In this document: piece by piece, positions 1 to 8,818 of the stretch
Numbering within the stretch: position 1 is the first letter of the stretch
How the letters are laid out: the number at the start of each line of letters is the position of its first letter
Source: Pirellulales bacterium
GTDB taxonomy: Bacteria > Planctomycetota > Planctomycetia > Pirellulales > PALSA-1355
Assembly (NCBI GenBank): GCA_022844125.1
Contig: JALHMI010000010.1
Location: forward strand, 248,001 to 312,000
Length of the DNA: 64,000 nucleotides
Reading direction: 5' to 3'
Made by a program: the position numbers and the translations under genes
The notes under the pieces: generated by a model
What the model was told of the DNA's origin: nothing
Database searches by the model: none
What the model saw: only the letters and a program-made list of their open reading frames with translations

Positions 1-165
1 CTCGCGCACAAGCTTCGCCACACCGTGCGAGTTCGCACAGATTCTCGACAAGTCGGGCGTGCAGTCTCATGATGACTGCGGGCGCGAGCGATTGCTGAGC
101 AAACGCTCCTTTCGGTTTGCCATCGATGCTGCGTGTCGCGATTCCAGGTCGAACAGGAGGTCGAA

Positions 166-1824
166 ATGCGATTGGTGATCATTGGTGGCGTGGCCGGTGG
201 AGCTTCGGCCGCGGCCCGGGCGCGGCGACTTTCCGAGGATGCCGAGATTGTCCTCGTTGAACGTGGTCCCGATGTCTCATTCGCCAACTGCGGTCTGCCG
301 TACTACCTGGGCGGAGTCATCGCCGAGCGTTCCAAGCTCCTGGTCACCACTCCGGAGCGGCTGCGTGCCAGGTTTCGGATCGACGTCCGCACGCTCTCCT
401 CGGCGGAAGCAATCGACCGAAAAACGAAGTCCGTAAGCATCCGCAATCTGGCCGACGGCAGTGTCTACGATCAGCCGTATGACAAACTAATCCTCGCCCC
501 CGGCGCCGCGCCGATTCGTCCGCCGCTCCCCGGCATTGACCTGGAGGGCATCTTTACCCTCCGCAACCTGCACGATGTTGACCGGATTCACACCCGCCTG
601 CATGCAGGCCTGAAGCACGCGGTGGTCGTCGGAGCGGGCTTCATCGGCCTGGAACTCGTGGAGAACCTCGTGCATCGTGGCATCTCCACCACGCTCGTCG
701 AATTGGCAGACCAGGTGCTGCCCCCGCTCGATCCGGAAATGACGACCCCGATCGTCGCAGCGCTGCGCGCAAGTGGCGTGGAGATCTTGACCCGAGAAGC
801 CGCGACTGGCTTCCGAAAGACCGGCGGCGGTCTGTTGGTCGACCTGCGCTCGGGCCGTGAGCTATCGGCACAACTCATCGTGCTAGGCGTGGGCGTGCGG
901 CCCGAGAACGAACTGGCGGTCGCTGCCGGACTGGAGGTTGGTCCGCGGGGCGGTATCCGTGTGAACGCCTCGCTAGCGACCAGCGATCCCGACATCTATG
1001 CAGTGGGCGATGCGATCGAAACCACCGACGCCGTCTTGGGTGGGCCGGCGCAAGTTCCGCTTGCCGGCCCCGCCAATCGACAGGGGCGGATTGCCGCCGA
1101 CAATGTGTTTGGTCGACAATCGAAATACCGCGGCGCCCAAGGCACCGCGATCCTCGGCGTCTTCGGTCGCACCGCCGCCATGACCGGGGCCTCGGCCAAA
1201 ACGCTCGCCCGGCAGCAACGTCCCTTCCGCGCAATCTATGTGCATCCGGCACACCACGCCGGCTACTATCCCGGCGCGGAGCAAATGACGCTGAAGCTGC
1301 TGTTCGAGCCCGACTCAGGCCGCATCCTTGGCGCCCAGGCAGTGGGCGGGGCAGGCGTCGACAAACGGATCGACGTGCTTGCGACGGCGATTCAAGCCCG
1401 GATGACCGTGTTCGATCTGGAAGAAGCGGAACTGGCGTACGCGCCGCAATATGGCTCGGCCAAAGATCCAATCAACATGGCCGGCTTCGTGGCGGCGGGC
1501 CTGTTGCGCGGCGACCATCCCCAGATCGACGTGCCTGCCTTGTTGGCGCTCGCCGCGGCAGAACGGCCACTGCTCCTCGACGTTCGCACGCCCAAGGAAT
1601 TCGCGGCGGGACACATTGCCGGCGCGGTGAACATCCCGATCGACGACCTGCGGCTGCGCACAGCGGAACTGTCAACCGAGAAACCGATCGTCACCTACTG
1701 CGAGGTCGGCCAGCGCGGTTACATCGCCACCCGAATCCTGAGACAGCGTGGGTTCGACGCCGTGAACCTGAGCGGTGGTTATCAGACGTACCAGCTTTTC
1801 GAGCCTGTCGTCCGGCAATCCTGA
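166..1824 (+). CDS. CoA-disulfide reductase-like flavoprotein with C-terminal rhodanese domain
   Basis: The 552-residue protein opens with a Rossmann FAD motif (IIGGVAGGASAA), followed by SFANCGLPYY. The cysteine there, about residue 42, is the redox cysteine typical of CoA-disulfide and CoA-persulfide reductases. A second dinucleotide-binding motif (VVGAGFIGLE) sits near residue 165, and a dimerisation domain follows. The last 100 residues are a rhodanese domain with its catalytic cysteine in TYCEVGQRGY (about residue 512). Family knowledge: such fusions reduce CoA disulfides, persulfides or polysulfides with NAD(P)H, while the rhodanese arm carries sulfane sulfur in the cytosol. I chose ATG 166 because AGGAGG lies 5 nt upstream; a GTG at 133 would also be in frame. 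The exact substrate is not readable from sequence. Confidence 0.88.
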   Translation: MRLVIIGGVAGGASAAARARRLSEDAEIVLVERGPDVSFANCGLPYYLGGVIAERSKLLVTTPERLRARFRIDVRTLSSAEAIDRKTKSVSIRNLADGSVYDQPYDKLILAPGAAPIRPPLPGIDLEGIFTLRNLHDVDRIHTRLHAGLKHAVVVGAGFIGLELVENLVHRGISTTLVELADQVLPPLDPEMTTPIVAALRASGVEILTREAATGFRKTGGGLLVDLRSGRELSAQLIVLGVGVRPENELAVAAGLEVGPRGGIRVNASLATSDPDIYAVGDAIETTDAVLGGPAQVPLAGPANRQGRIAADNVFGRQSKYRGAQGTAILGVFGRTAAMTGASAKTLARQQRPFRAIYVHPAHHAGYYPGAEQMTLKLLFEPDSGRILGAQAVGGAGVDKRIDVLATAIQARMTVFDLEEAELAYAPQYGSAKDPINMAGFVAAGLLRGDHPQIDVPALLALAAAERPLLLDVRTPKEFAAGHIAGAVNIPIDDLRLRTAELSTEKPIVTYCEVGQRGYIATRILRQRGFDAVNLSGGYQTYQLFEPVVRQS

Positions 1825-1912
1825 CTCGACGCGCGGCCTGATTGCGAAGTACGCTTGGATACGCAAATCCTGCGCAGGACGGCTCCCAATTTGCTCCGTG
1901 CAAGTGATCTCG

Positions 1913-2263
1913 ATGCAGCGTGCCAAGTCGGTACGGATTCAATTGCCGGTTTTCGCCCTGGCGACATCAGTCGCACTTGTCGCCGGTTGTGGTCGACCGG
2001 CCGCTGATATTGCCGAAAGCGAATCGTCGCCCACTGCCGTCCGTGCGGACGATGCACTCGTCCAGTACTCGCTCGTCGCGGCCTTGGCTGCCGGCGACTA
2101 TGACGGCGGCATCTCGCTGGGCGAACTCGTGCGTGACGGGAACTTCGGCGTCGGCACCTTCAGCCGGCTTGACGGCGAGATGATCGTCCTCGACGGCAAG
2201 GTCTATCAGGCGCTGGCCGATCAGACGATTCGCGAGGCCCCGCCCACGGAAACGTCCCGGTGA
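1913..2263 (+). pseudogene. Lipoprotein with truncated acetolactate decarboxylase-like domain
   Basis: The product is 116 residues from ATG 1913. A hydrophobic N-terminal signal ends in the lipobox LVAGC, so export and lipid anchoring are expected. The second half matches the start of alpha-acetolactate decarboxylase: it has the run GDYDGGISLGEL, then NFGVGTFSRLDGEMIVLDG and KVYQALAD. Known enzymes are about 235-260 residues and carry their metal-binding histidines later in the chain. Here translation stops just where the next conserved block should begin, and I could not find that block downstream in another frame. It is therefore probably a broken gene, though a short secreted derivative cannot be excluded. 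Confidence 0.6.
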
Positions 2264-2851
2264 GCTGGTCGGATCACGTTATTCACTCCGACGAGTCTAC
2301 ACCGACGGTGCAAAATCCGAGCGACCCCGCGTTCACCCGCCTTACTTCTCTATGGGAGGGGTGTACGGCTCCAGCCACGACGGATTAATTGCCTCGTGAC
2401 CTTCTCCAACCCACCGCCAGTGGTCCCCCGCGGCGAACGCGCGGGGTTGGTTCGCACTCAGGCTCTGGCCACCGAGACCCGTGTGCCGAAGCGGCCGGTA
2501 ACGTCTGATAACGCAAGCAACTGGGTGATGAGCTTTTTCGTTCGTGTCCACAGGCCAAATGGCACTTGTTCAAAGCAGCGGCGCGCCTCAGCGGGGTCGC
2601 CCTGCCGCTTGCCGAACGTTGCGCCCGCCTTTATACAGCCCGCGTACGTCCGCCATAGTCCGTGGTAGTCCTGCGCCGTCCTTAGCGAAGGCGTCCACGC
2701 AGCTCCTGCAAGTTCGCGTGCGCCTACGTCGACACAATTCCGAGACTGGCTACAGTCAGGCTACACTGGGCCGAGTGTTAGCCTGATCGCGCGTCGCCGA
2801 AACGCAAAAAGAAAGCCCCGCAACTCTGGGCGAGGCTAAGGCTTATAGAAA
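2264..2851. other. Gene-poor stretch left of the island
   Basis: About 590 bp without a convincing gene; the open frames here show no recognisable domain or good ribosome site. It contains an 11-bp-spaced pair of GGCTACA motifs (2746-2754 and 2757-2765). A weak hairpin (AGCCCCGC / GCGAGGCT, about 2814-2838) also precedes the left attachment repeat. It may be debris from an earlier insertion at the same tRNA site. Confidence 0.5.
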
Positions 2852-2908
2852 AGCGGAGGGCATGGGATTCGAACCCACAACCCCTTGCGGGGCATCTGAT
2901 TTCGAGTC
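2852..2908. repeat. attL: orphan 3' copy of tRNA-Ser(CGA)
   Basis: These 57 bp are identical to 16626-16682. Read on the minus strand, they run from the anticodon stem-loop of tRNA-Ser through the variable arm, T arm and 3' acceptor strand. The 5' half of a tRNA is absent beside it, so this is not a functional tRNA. It is the expected footprint of site-specific integration into the 3' end of a tRNA gene. Confidence 0.9.
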
Positions 2909-3022
2909 CTACCTGAACATGCGTCACCTGTGTCCGCGATCGTCCAAGCTGGCCCGGTGTTTGAGCTTGGGGTGACCCTGTGATTCCGCCACCGTTCGCA
3001 AGGTGCGCCACTGTCCGGCGTA

Positions 3023-3042
3023 TTGGCTACAGATTGGCTACA
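3023..3042. repeat. 11-bp-spaced tandem motif near the left island end
   Basis: TTGGCTACA occurs at 3023-3031 and again at 3034-3042, one helical turn apart. A similar pair (CTGGCTACA and CAGGCTACA, 2746-2765) lies on the other side of attL. In one plus-strand frame the inner pair encodes a short tail ending RIGYRLATW before a stop. That resembles repeat-encoded C-terminal tails of tyrosine integrases, so it could be arm-type binding sites, the remnant of a lost integrase, or both. Confidence 0.4.
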
Positions 3043-3049
3043 TGGTAGG

Positions 3050-4105
3050 TCAGCAGATTCTTGGTAACGGAGCTCCCAGGGGTTCATCGAGCGGCAGGTA
3101 GCGGCCCAGCCCACGCTGAACCACAACCAGCGAAACGCGTCGCTCTTGAACTTGCCCCATGATCGCTGCCTGCCGCGCGACGGGCACGCGGCTTAGTGCC
3201 TCGACGGCGGCCCCCCCAAAGCCCTCTCGCACGGCTACGACCATTGTGCCCTCGTTGGCCACATGCAGGGGGTCAAGGCCCAGCAGTTCACACATGCCGC
3301 GCACCTCCGGCGTCACGGGCACCTCACGCTCATCGACGGCCAGCGTCCAACCGCATTTGGCTGCCCATTCTCGCAGCACCGCCGACACACCGCCGCGGGT
3401 CGCATCGCGCAGAGCGACGACGGGTACTTCCGCCCGGCGCAAGGCGTCGACTGCCGGCACCAGTGACGCACAGTCGCTGATCGGGCAAGGCTCCACGACA
3501 AATTGTTCGCGAGCTATCATCACCGCCGTGCCGTGTTGTCCGATTGTTCCGGTAACCACCAGCTCGTCACCGCATTGCAACTCGCCAGGCCCCGGCCATC
3601 GCGGTTCGAGCAGCACACCCACACCTGCGGTGTTGATAAACAAGCCATCGGCAGCGCCGCGCGGCACGACCTTCGTATCGCCCGTCACGATGGAAATGCC
3701 TATCTCTCTCGCGGCGTCGGCGACGCTCCGCAGCACACGGTCGAGCAGCGTGAGTTCGAAACCTTCCTCGATAATGAGAGAGAGGCTGAGCCATAATGGC
3801 CGAGCGCCAGAAACTGCCAGATCGTTGGTCGTGCCAATAACGGCCAGTTTACCGATGTCGCCACCAGGAAAAAACAACGGCGACACGACATAACTGTCCG
3901 TGGTGAATACAACCTGGCCCGCGAGCCGCGCGAGAATCGCGGCGTCGGCGTCTCCCGCCGGCGCGACATCGGCCAACGCCGGGAGTATACGCTCGCTCAG
4001 CAGTCGTCGCATCAAACGTCCACCCTCGCCGTGAGCAAGCGAGATGCGTCCGTCGTCGAACGTCGACGGATTCGGACAACTGTTTGATAGCTCTTCGCGT
4101 TTCAT
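3050..4105 (-). CDS. hypE: Hydrogenase maturation protein HypE
   Basis: HypE dehydrates the carbamoyl group received from HypF on its own C-terminal cysteine to a thiocyanate, the source of the iron cyanide ligands in [NiFe] hydrogenases. The 351-residue product has the AHGEGGR motif near its start, the AIR-synthase-like (PurM) fold with GDTKVVPRG, and the hallmark C-terminus PRIC with cysteine as the last residue. ATG 4105 is chosen because the homologous part begins there and a GGATGAGG ribosome-site-like stretch precedes it; it lies 10 nt after hypD. An in-frame upstream start at 4168 would overlap hypD. This is the last gene of the hydrogenase operon, next to attL. Confidence 0.95.
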   Translation of the reverse strand: MKREELSNSCPNPSTFDDGRISLAHGEGGRLMRRLLSERILPALADVAPAGDADAAILARLAGQVVFTTDSYVVSPLFFPGGDIGKLAVIGTTNDLAVSGARPLWLSLSLIIEEGFELTLLDRVLRSVADAAREIGISIVTGDTKVVPRGAADGLFINTAGVGVLLEPRWPGPGELQCGDELVVTGTIGQHGTAVMIAREQFVVEPCPISDCASLVPAVDALRRAEVPVVALRDATRGGVSAVLREWAAKCGWTLAVDEREVPVTPEVRGMCELLGLDPLHVANEGTMVVAVREGFGGAAVEALSRVPVARQAAIMGQVQERRVSLVVVQRGLGRYLPLDEPLGAPLPRIC

Positions 4106-4115
4106 CAACGGCGCC

Positions 4116-5216
4116 TCATCCGGATAAATGGTTGGCGCCGGCGTACCGGTAATAGGCTGCGCAGGCACCTTCTGATGAGACCATTGGCGCGCCTAGCGGA
4201 CGGTCGGGCGTGCAGCTCGTACCGAAACTGGGGCAAGCCTTAGGCTTGATGCGTCCGGCCAGGACGGCGCCGCTGTGGCATTCGTGGTCTTCAATCGCCG
4301 GCACCGTCGCGCCGCAAAATCGGACCTCTGCGTCGAACTGTTGAAACTCAGGACGCAGCTTCAATCCTCCGCGCGGTATCATGCCCAATCCTCGCCAGGG
4401 CCTGTCGCACACCTCGAAAACCTCGCCGACCAGCCGTTGCGCTGTCGGATTGCCCGCGTCGCGTGCCGTTCGCCGATAGCAATTGACGACTTCCGGTCGG
4501 CCAGATTCTAGCAGGCGGACGCACTGCAGGATGCCTTGCAACAAGTCGACCGGTTCGAATCCGGTCACCACCACGGGCAGCCGGTAGCGCTCGACGAAAG
4601 GCGCGTACTCCTTGCAACCGGTCACGGCGCATACGTGTCCCGCTGCCAGGAAGCCTTGTACTCGGCAGTCGGCCGACTCGACGAGGGCCTCCATGGCCGG
4701 TAAGACTCGCACGTGCGCCACCAATAAGCTGAAGTTCCGCAGGCCGAGCGCCTTTGCCTGGCGCACTGCTAGGGCCGTGGTGGGAGTGGTTGTCTCAAAA
4801 CCGACCGCAAAGAAGACAACCTGCAAGTCGGGGTTGCGGCGGGCCAGGTCAACGGCATCCATGGGAGAATAGACCGGTTTGACGCGGCCGCCGACAGCGC
4901 GCGCTTCCAGCAGGCTGCCGCGGCTGCCGGGAACCCGCAGCATGTCGCCGAAACTGGCCAGAAGCACGCCCTCGCGTAAGCTCAACTCGCGCGCGAAATC
5001 GATCGACTCCAGCGGCGATACGCACACAGGGCAGCCTGGCCCATGGATCAGATCCACAACGCCCGCCAGTTCGACGTCGATCCCATGTCGCAACAGCGAA
5101 TGCGTCTGGCCGCCACAGACTTCCATCAGTGTCCAAGGCCTGCGAGCGGCGCGGCGAATTTCCGCCAGCAGCCGCCGCGCGGCGACGGGGTCGCGGTACT
5201 CGTCGAGGAATTTCAT
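4116..5216 (-). CDS. hypD: Hydrogenase maturation protein HypD
   Basis: HypD is an iron-sulfur protein that, with HypC, forms the scaffold on which the Fe(CN)2CO unit is assembled. The 366-residue chain has the conserved MEVCGGQTHS and HGPGCPVCV motifs in its first quarter and the cysteine-rich C-terminal region expected to bind a [4Fe-4S] cluster (CHSGAVL, KACPSFGTSC, SSEGAC). The start ATG 5216 overlaps the hypC stop in an ATGA junction, implying translational coupling. Upstream in-frame codons lie inside hypC and lack homology. Confidence 0.96.
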   Translation of the reverse strand: MKFLDEYRDPVAARRLLAEIRRAARRPWTLMEVCGGQTHSLLRHGIDVELAGVVDLIHGPGCPVCVSPLESIDFARELSLREGVLLASFGDMLRVPGSRGSLLEARAVGGRVKPVYSPMDAVDLARRNPDLQVVFFAVGFETTTPTTALAVRQAKALGLRNFSLLVAHVRVLPAMEALVESADCRVQGFLAAGHVCAVTGCKEYAPFVERYRLPVVVTGFEPVDLLQGILQCVRLLESGRPEVVNCYRRTARDAGNPTAQRLVGEVFEVCDRPWRGLGMIPRGGLKLRPEFQQFDAEVRFCGATVPAIEDHECHSGAVLAGRIKPKACPSFGTSCTPDRPLGAPMVSSEGACAAYYRYAGANHLSG

Positions 5217-5479
5217 TGCGTCTCCTCCTCGTCTCGCTCCAGCCATTCGACCTTCTCGGGCAGACTTGCGAGCTCCGCAAGCACTCGCGCTGCTTCCTCG
5301 GCATCGACAATCGCGATCGCCACGCCGGCATGCACCACAACGTAATCGCCCTCGGAGGCCTCGGGCACGCAGGCCATGAGGCACCGTCGCGTGACTCCCC
5401 CGAATTCAACTTCGGCAACGCCCAACAACGGGTCGGAGTCGATCCACCGCACGACCTTGCCGGGAATCGCTAGACACAT
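5213..5479 (-). CDS. hypC: Hydrogenase maturation chaperone HypC
   Basis: An 88-residue small chaperone of the HypC/HybG family. It begins MCLAIPGKVV; the cysteine at position 2, exposed after removal of Met, binds the iron precursor and the large-subunit apoprotein. The usual length of 75-100 residues is respected. It overlaps the end of hypF by 10 nt and the start of hypD by 4 nt. The C-terminal tail is acidic (RDEEETQ). A much longer open frame extends upstream but only this part is HypC. Confidence 0.96.
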   Translation of the reverse strand: MCLAIPGKVVRWIDSDPLLGVAEVEFGGVTRRCLMACVPEASEGDYVVVHAGVAIAIVDAEEAARVLAELASLPEKVEWLERDEEETQ

Positions 5480-7797
5480 GGCAGCCAGCCTCCGTTGAGT
5501 CGTGCCGAGGCAACGGCCAATTGCCCGGCGGCCAGTCCGCCATCGCCGCATGGAATGATCCCCGGCGTGGCAATCGGCTGATCTCCCGCTAGTCGTTCGA
5601 CGACGAGCTCGGTCAAAACCCTGTTTTGAAAGCATCCGCCGCAGAGCACGACTGGCATTTTGGGAAGCTGCCCCACGATTGTCGCGACACCGTCGGCGAG
5701 CGCGCGGTGAAATCGCATCGCGATCACCTCCGGCAACACATCCGTTTGCCGGTCTGCGAGCACACGCTGAACAAACGGTCGCCAATCCAGTTGCGGCGGA
5801 TGACCGGGTGAGACCGGCAGTGGGTATGCGCCTTGGCACGCAGAATTGCAGGCGGCTTCCAGCAACATTGCAGCCTGGCCTTCGAACTGCGATGCGCTAA
5901 TGTTCAGGGCGAGCGCTGCCACGGCGTCAAAGAGTCGGCCCGCACTCGACGTAACCGGACACGCATGGGAACTGCCAAGCAATTTGACTACTCGTTCTAT
6001 CTGAGATGCTGTAACGCCGCTGAACCTCAGACTGGCTGCCCGCTCTGCTCCAAGTGCTTGGTACACCAGCGATACTGCCACACGCCAAGGCTCTCGCACG
6101 GCGGCTTCTCCCCCCGGCAAAGCGAACGGCCGCAAGCATCCGACGCGGCGAAAGTCGCTGGCGGTTGCAATCAGAAATTCACCACCCCAGATCGTGCCAT
6201 CTGGTCCGTATCCCGTTCCGTCCCAGGCGACTCCCAGTACCTCACGCTCGAGCCAGCCGTTCTCAAGCATTCCGGCCGCCACGTGGGCGTGGTGATGCTG
6301 CACCGCGATCGTCGGAATACATTGCACGGCTGCCCACCGCGTGGTGAAATAGTCGGGATGCTGGTCGCAAGCCAGCGCCGTCGGCTTCGTATCGTAAAGC
6401 CGAGACATCGACTTGAGGTGGTCCAGGTAGCGTTCTCGGGCGGATTCCGTGTCGAGATCCCCGATATGTGGTCCGAGGACGGCTTGGTAGCCATTGCTAA
6501 GCGCGATTGCTGCTTTCTGATGTCCGCCCAGTGCAAGCAAAGGACGTGACTCCAATTCCAACGGCAAGGGCGCGAGTCCGCGAGCCAGCCGGACACTCAC
6601 CCGCTTGCCCGCCACGACGCGAACCACACTGTCATCGATCGGGCGCAGAATCGGCCGGTCGTGCTCGATCCACGCGTCGGCGACACGCTCCAGCTCGCCC
6701 AAAGAAACGCCGGCCTCATAGGCCAAGGGATTGCCTTCGAGATTTCCACTGGTGACTACCACCGGTTTGTTGAACTGACGAGTTATCGCCTCGTGCAGGG
6801 GGCTTGTCGGTAGCATCAAGCCGATCGTGCCTATTCCCGCGGTGACTTCGCTCGCCAGGAGAGACGGCGATCTCAACTTGAGAATCACAATCGGGTTTAC
6901 CGGGCAGGTCGCGCTTTGCCACTCGGCATCGTCGAACATCGCGATTTGCTCGGCAGATTCGAGATTCGCAACCATGACCGCCAGTGGTTTTCCGAATCGC
7001 TGCTTGCGGCGTCTTACCTCCTGCACTGCGGCGGGCGAAGTCGCGTCAACGAGCAACTGATATCCACCAATTCCGCGAATCGCGACAATCCGGCCCTGGC
7101 GCAGCTCGGCGACTGCTGCTCGAATCGCGTCGACACCTCGCGAGTTCCATTGCTCGGTGCCTTGGCGAAACCAGTGCTGAGGGCCACAGGCGGGACAACT
7201 GTTCGTCTGGGAGTGAAAGCGGCGATCGAACGCGGTCGTGTACTCTCGATCGCACTCGGAACAAGGCTCAAAACAGTTCATGCCCGTCGCTCGACGGTCG
7301 TAGGGCATCGCATCAAGCAATGAATAGCGAGGGCCGCATTCAGTGCACGTCGTGAAGAGATAGTCGTACCTCCGGTTCTTGCCGTCTTGCACCTCGGCCA
7401 GGCATTTCGGGCACACTGCAAGATCCGGGGGCACGCGTGCTGCTAGGCCACCTTCGGAAGTGCTCGATTTAATAATGAATAACGAGGCTCCGACTGGCTC
7501 CGTGCTTTCTTCGGATTGCGATTCAACAGATGTGCCCGGCGGGAGTCGCCGTTTGAGTAACTGCCGAAATGCCGCTACCGCTGCCGACGGCCCTTCGACG
7601 TGGATCGACACACCACCTGAGGAGTTACCGACGCTGCCTGCGAGTCTTAGTTCCTGCGCGAGCCGCGCGATGGCTGGGCGAACGCCTAGTCCCTGGACTC
7701 GCCCTATGAGCACGATACGGAGCGCGATTGACTGATCATCATCGCCCGAGGGCGATGGATCGCGTGCTTCGAGCTGGTGAGTCAGCGGGGTGGACAT
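5470..7797 (-). CDS. hypF: Carbamoyltransferase HypF
   Basis: HypF uses carbamoyl phosphate and ATP to deliver a carbamoyl group to the C-terminal cysteine of HypE. The 775-residue protein shows all family modules in order. First is an N-terminal acylphosphatase domain (GRVQGLGVRP). Next is a tandem zinc-finger region with paired cysteines (CPKC, CTECG, CSEC, CPACG), then a YrdC-like nucleotide-binding domain. Last is a Kae1/TobZ-like domain with HHHAHVAAGM, AWDGTGYGPDG and VLCGGCFQN. ATG 7797 overlaps the hypB end by 16 nt; an upstream in-frame GTG at 7839 is possible. Length matches the family. Confidence 0.96.
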   Translation of the reverse strand: MSTPLTHQLEARDPSPSGDDDQSIALRIVLIGRVQGLGVRPAIARLAQELRLAGSVGNSSGGVSIHVEGPSAAVAAFRQLLKRRLPPGTSVESQSEESTEPVGASLFIIKSSTSEGGLAARVPPDLAVCPKCLAEVQDGKNRRYDYLFTTCTECGPRYSLLDAMPYDRRATGMNCFEPCSECDREYTTAFDRRFHSQTNSCPACGPQHWFRQGTEQWNSRGVDAIRAAVAELRQGRIVAIRGIGGYQLLVDATSPAAVQEVRRRKQRFGKPLAVMVANLESAEQIAMFDDAEWQSATCPVNPIVILKLRSPSLLASEVTAGIGTIGLMLPTSPLHEAITRQFNKPVVVTSGNLEGNPLAYEAGVSLGELERVADAWIEHDRPILRPIDDSVVRVVAGKRVSVRLARGLAPLPLELESRPLLALGGHQKAAIALSNGYQAVLGPHIGDLDTESARERYLDHLKSMSRLYDTKPTALACDQHPDYFTTRWAAVQCIPTIAVQHHHAHVAAGMLENGWLEREVLGVAWDGTGYGPDGTIWGGEFLIATASDFRRVGCLRPFALPGGEAAVREPWRVAVSLVYQALGAERAASLRFSGVTASQIERVVKLLGSSHACPVTSSAGRLFDAVAALALNISASQFEGQAAMLLEAACNSACQGAYPLPVSPGHPPQLDWRPFVQRVLADRQTDVLPEVIAMRFHRALADGVATIVGQLPKMPVVLCGGCFQNRVLTELVVERLAGDQPIATPGIIPCGDGGLAAGQLAVASARLNGGWLPCV

Positions 7798-8456
7798 AGC
7801 TGCGGCAGCCTCGCGCGTAGCTCGACCAGAAATCGACACCAGCGGTCAATTCCCGTAACTTGCAATGCGGACACGGATAGTATTTCCATTTGCGGCTGGA
7901 TGGAGAGCGCGTCGTCGCTGGCTGAGTTGATCGAGAAAGAGACATAAGGCAACAGGTCGATCTTGTTGATCACCATCGCGCGGCTGGTGCGAAACGCCTT
8001 GGGATACTTGGCCGGCTTGTCATCTCCTTCCGTTGTGCTTAGCACGACCACTCGCACATGCTCCCCCAGGTCGTGCGACGACGGACAGACGAGATTACCG
8101 ACGTTTTCGATGAAAAGAAAATCCAAGTCCCCTGGCGGCAGGACCTCCAGCCCTCGCTGAACTAGCGGTAGATCCAAATGGCATGCGCCACCGGTTGTCA
8201 GTTGAACAGCCGGCACGAGGGGGGCTAGCCGCTGGGCGTCGCGATCAGTCGCGATGTCGCCCACGAGCACCGCCATCCGCTGCTGGTCACCCCAATGAAC
8301 GGCCGTTGCCGCCAACAAACTGGTCTTGCCAGCGCCAGGAGATGACAGCAGATTGACGACCAGCGTGCCTCGGCGCGTCATCTCGCGGCGGAAGTCCTCG
8401 GCCTGTTCTTTGGCCTGCGCGGCGACGTCGCGCTGCACTGTGATTACGCGAGTCAC
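7782..8456 (-). CDS. hypB: GTPase HypB, nickel insertion
   Basis: HypB is the SIMIBI-class GTPase that works with HypA to insert nickel into the hydrogenase large subunit. The 224-residue chain carries the P-loop SSPGAGKTS (about residues 38-46), the switch region DIATDRDAQRL, and the guanine-specificity motif NKIDLLPY. A cysteine within GGACHLD corresponds to the metal site between protomers. The N-terminal CCxxC nickel motif and His-rich stretch found in some HypBs are absent, which is common. Its ATG overlaps the hypA stop (ATGA). Confidence 0.95.
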   Translation of the reverse strand: MTRVITVQRDVAAQAKEQAEDFRREMTRRGTLVVNLLSSPGAGKTSLLAATAVHWGDQQRMAVLVGDIATDRDAQRLAPLVPAVQLTTGGACHLDLPLVQRGLEVLPPGDLDFLFIENVGNLVCPSSHDLGEHVRVVVLSTTEGDDKPAKYPKAFRTSRAMVINKIDLLPYVSFSINSASDDALSIQPQMEILSVSALQVTGIDRWCRFLVELRARLPQLCPPR

Positions 8457-8818
8457 GTACTGGCTCCTTGCTCGATGTCATCCAGCACAACACACTGCAG
8501 AACCACGCCATCGCCAGAAATGGTATCGGTCTCGGGCACACCACAAGAGGGGCAGCGAAAACGAAATTGCAGCGGCTGAAAGTCCATGTCGCAGCCTCGG
8601 CAACGCGCCACCAGCGGTACCTCTTCGATCTCCAGCGTCGCGTCGCCACACCCAGCCTCGGCTGACAACTGTTTCCACGCAGAAGCCATCAGAGCGGGTT
8701 CCACGCCAGCCAGCGGACCAACTTGCACGCGAACACGGCGTAGTGCGGCCCCACCATTCGCGGAGACGATTTCTCCAACTTGTGCCAACAGCGTCCGAAC
8801 CAGCGACATCTCATGCAT
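8453..8818 (-). CDS. hypA: Nickel metallochaperone HypA
   Basis: The 121-residue product begins MHEMSL, where His2 is the nickel ligand of the family. It ends in a zinc-ribbon with two CxxC pairs (CRGC and CPSC). It binds Ni(II) and passes it to the large subunit together with HypB. ATG 8818 is inside the end of the protease gene (8-nt overlap); the long in-frame extension upstream has no HypA similarity. Confidence 0.95.
   Translation of the reverse strand: MHEMSLVRTLLAQVGEIVSANGGAALRRVRVQVGPLAGVEPALMASAWKQLSAEAGCGDATLEIEEVPLVARCRGCDMDFQPLQFRFRCPSCGVPETDTISGDGVVLQCVVLDDIEQGAST

Noticed and set aside
1-165. Short frame at the left edge with a faint resemblance to the end of an IS3-type transposase
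   Set aside because: The resemblance is a few residues, the frame is cut by the window edge and runs into the oxidoreductase gene; not enough to call.
2854-2908. Second tRNA-Ser gene
   Set aside because: Only the 3' part is present; the acceptor 5' strand and D arm are missing, so it is an attachment-site duplicate.
2944-2970. Terminator after hypE (CCAAGCT / AGCTTGG)
   Set aside because: Seven-bp stem with a 13-nt loop and no T-run; too weak to list.
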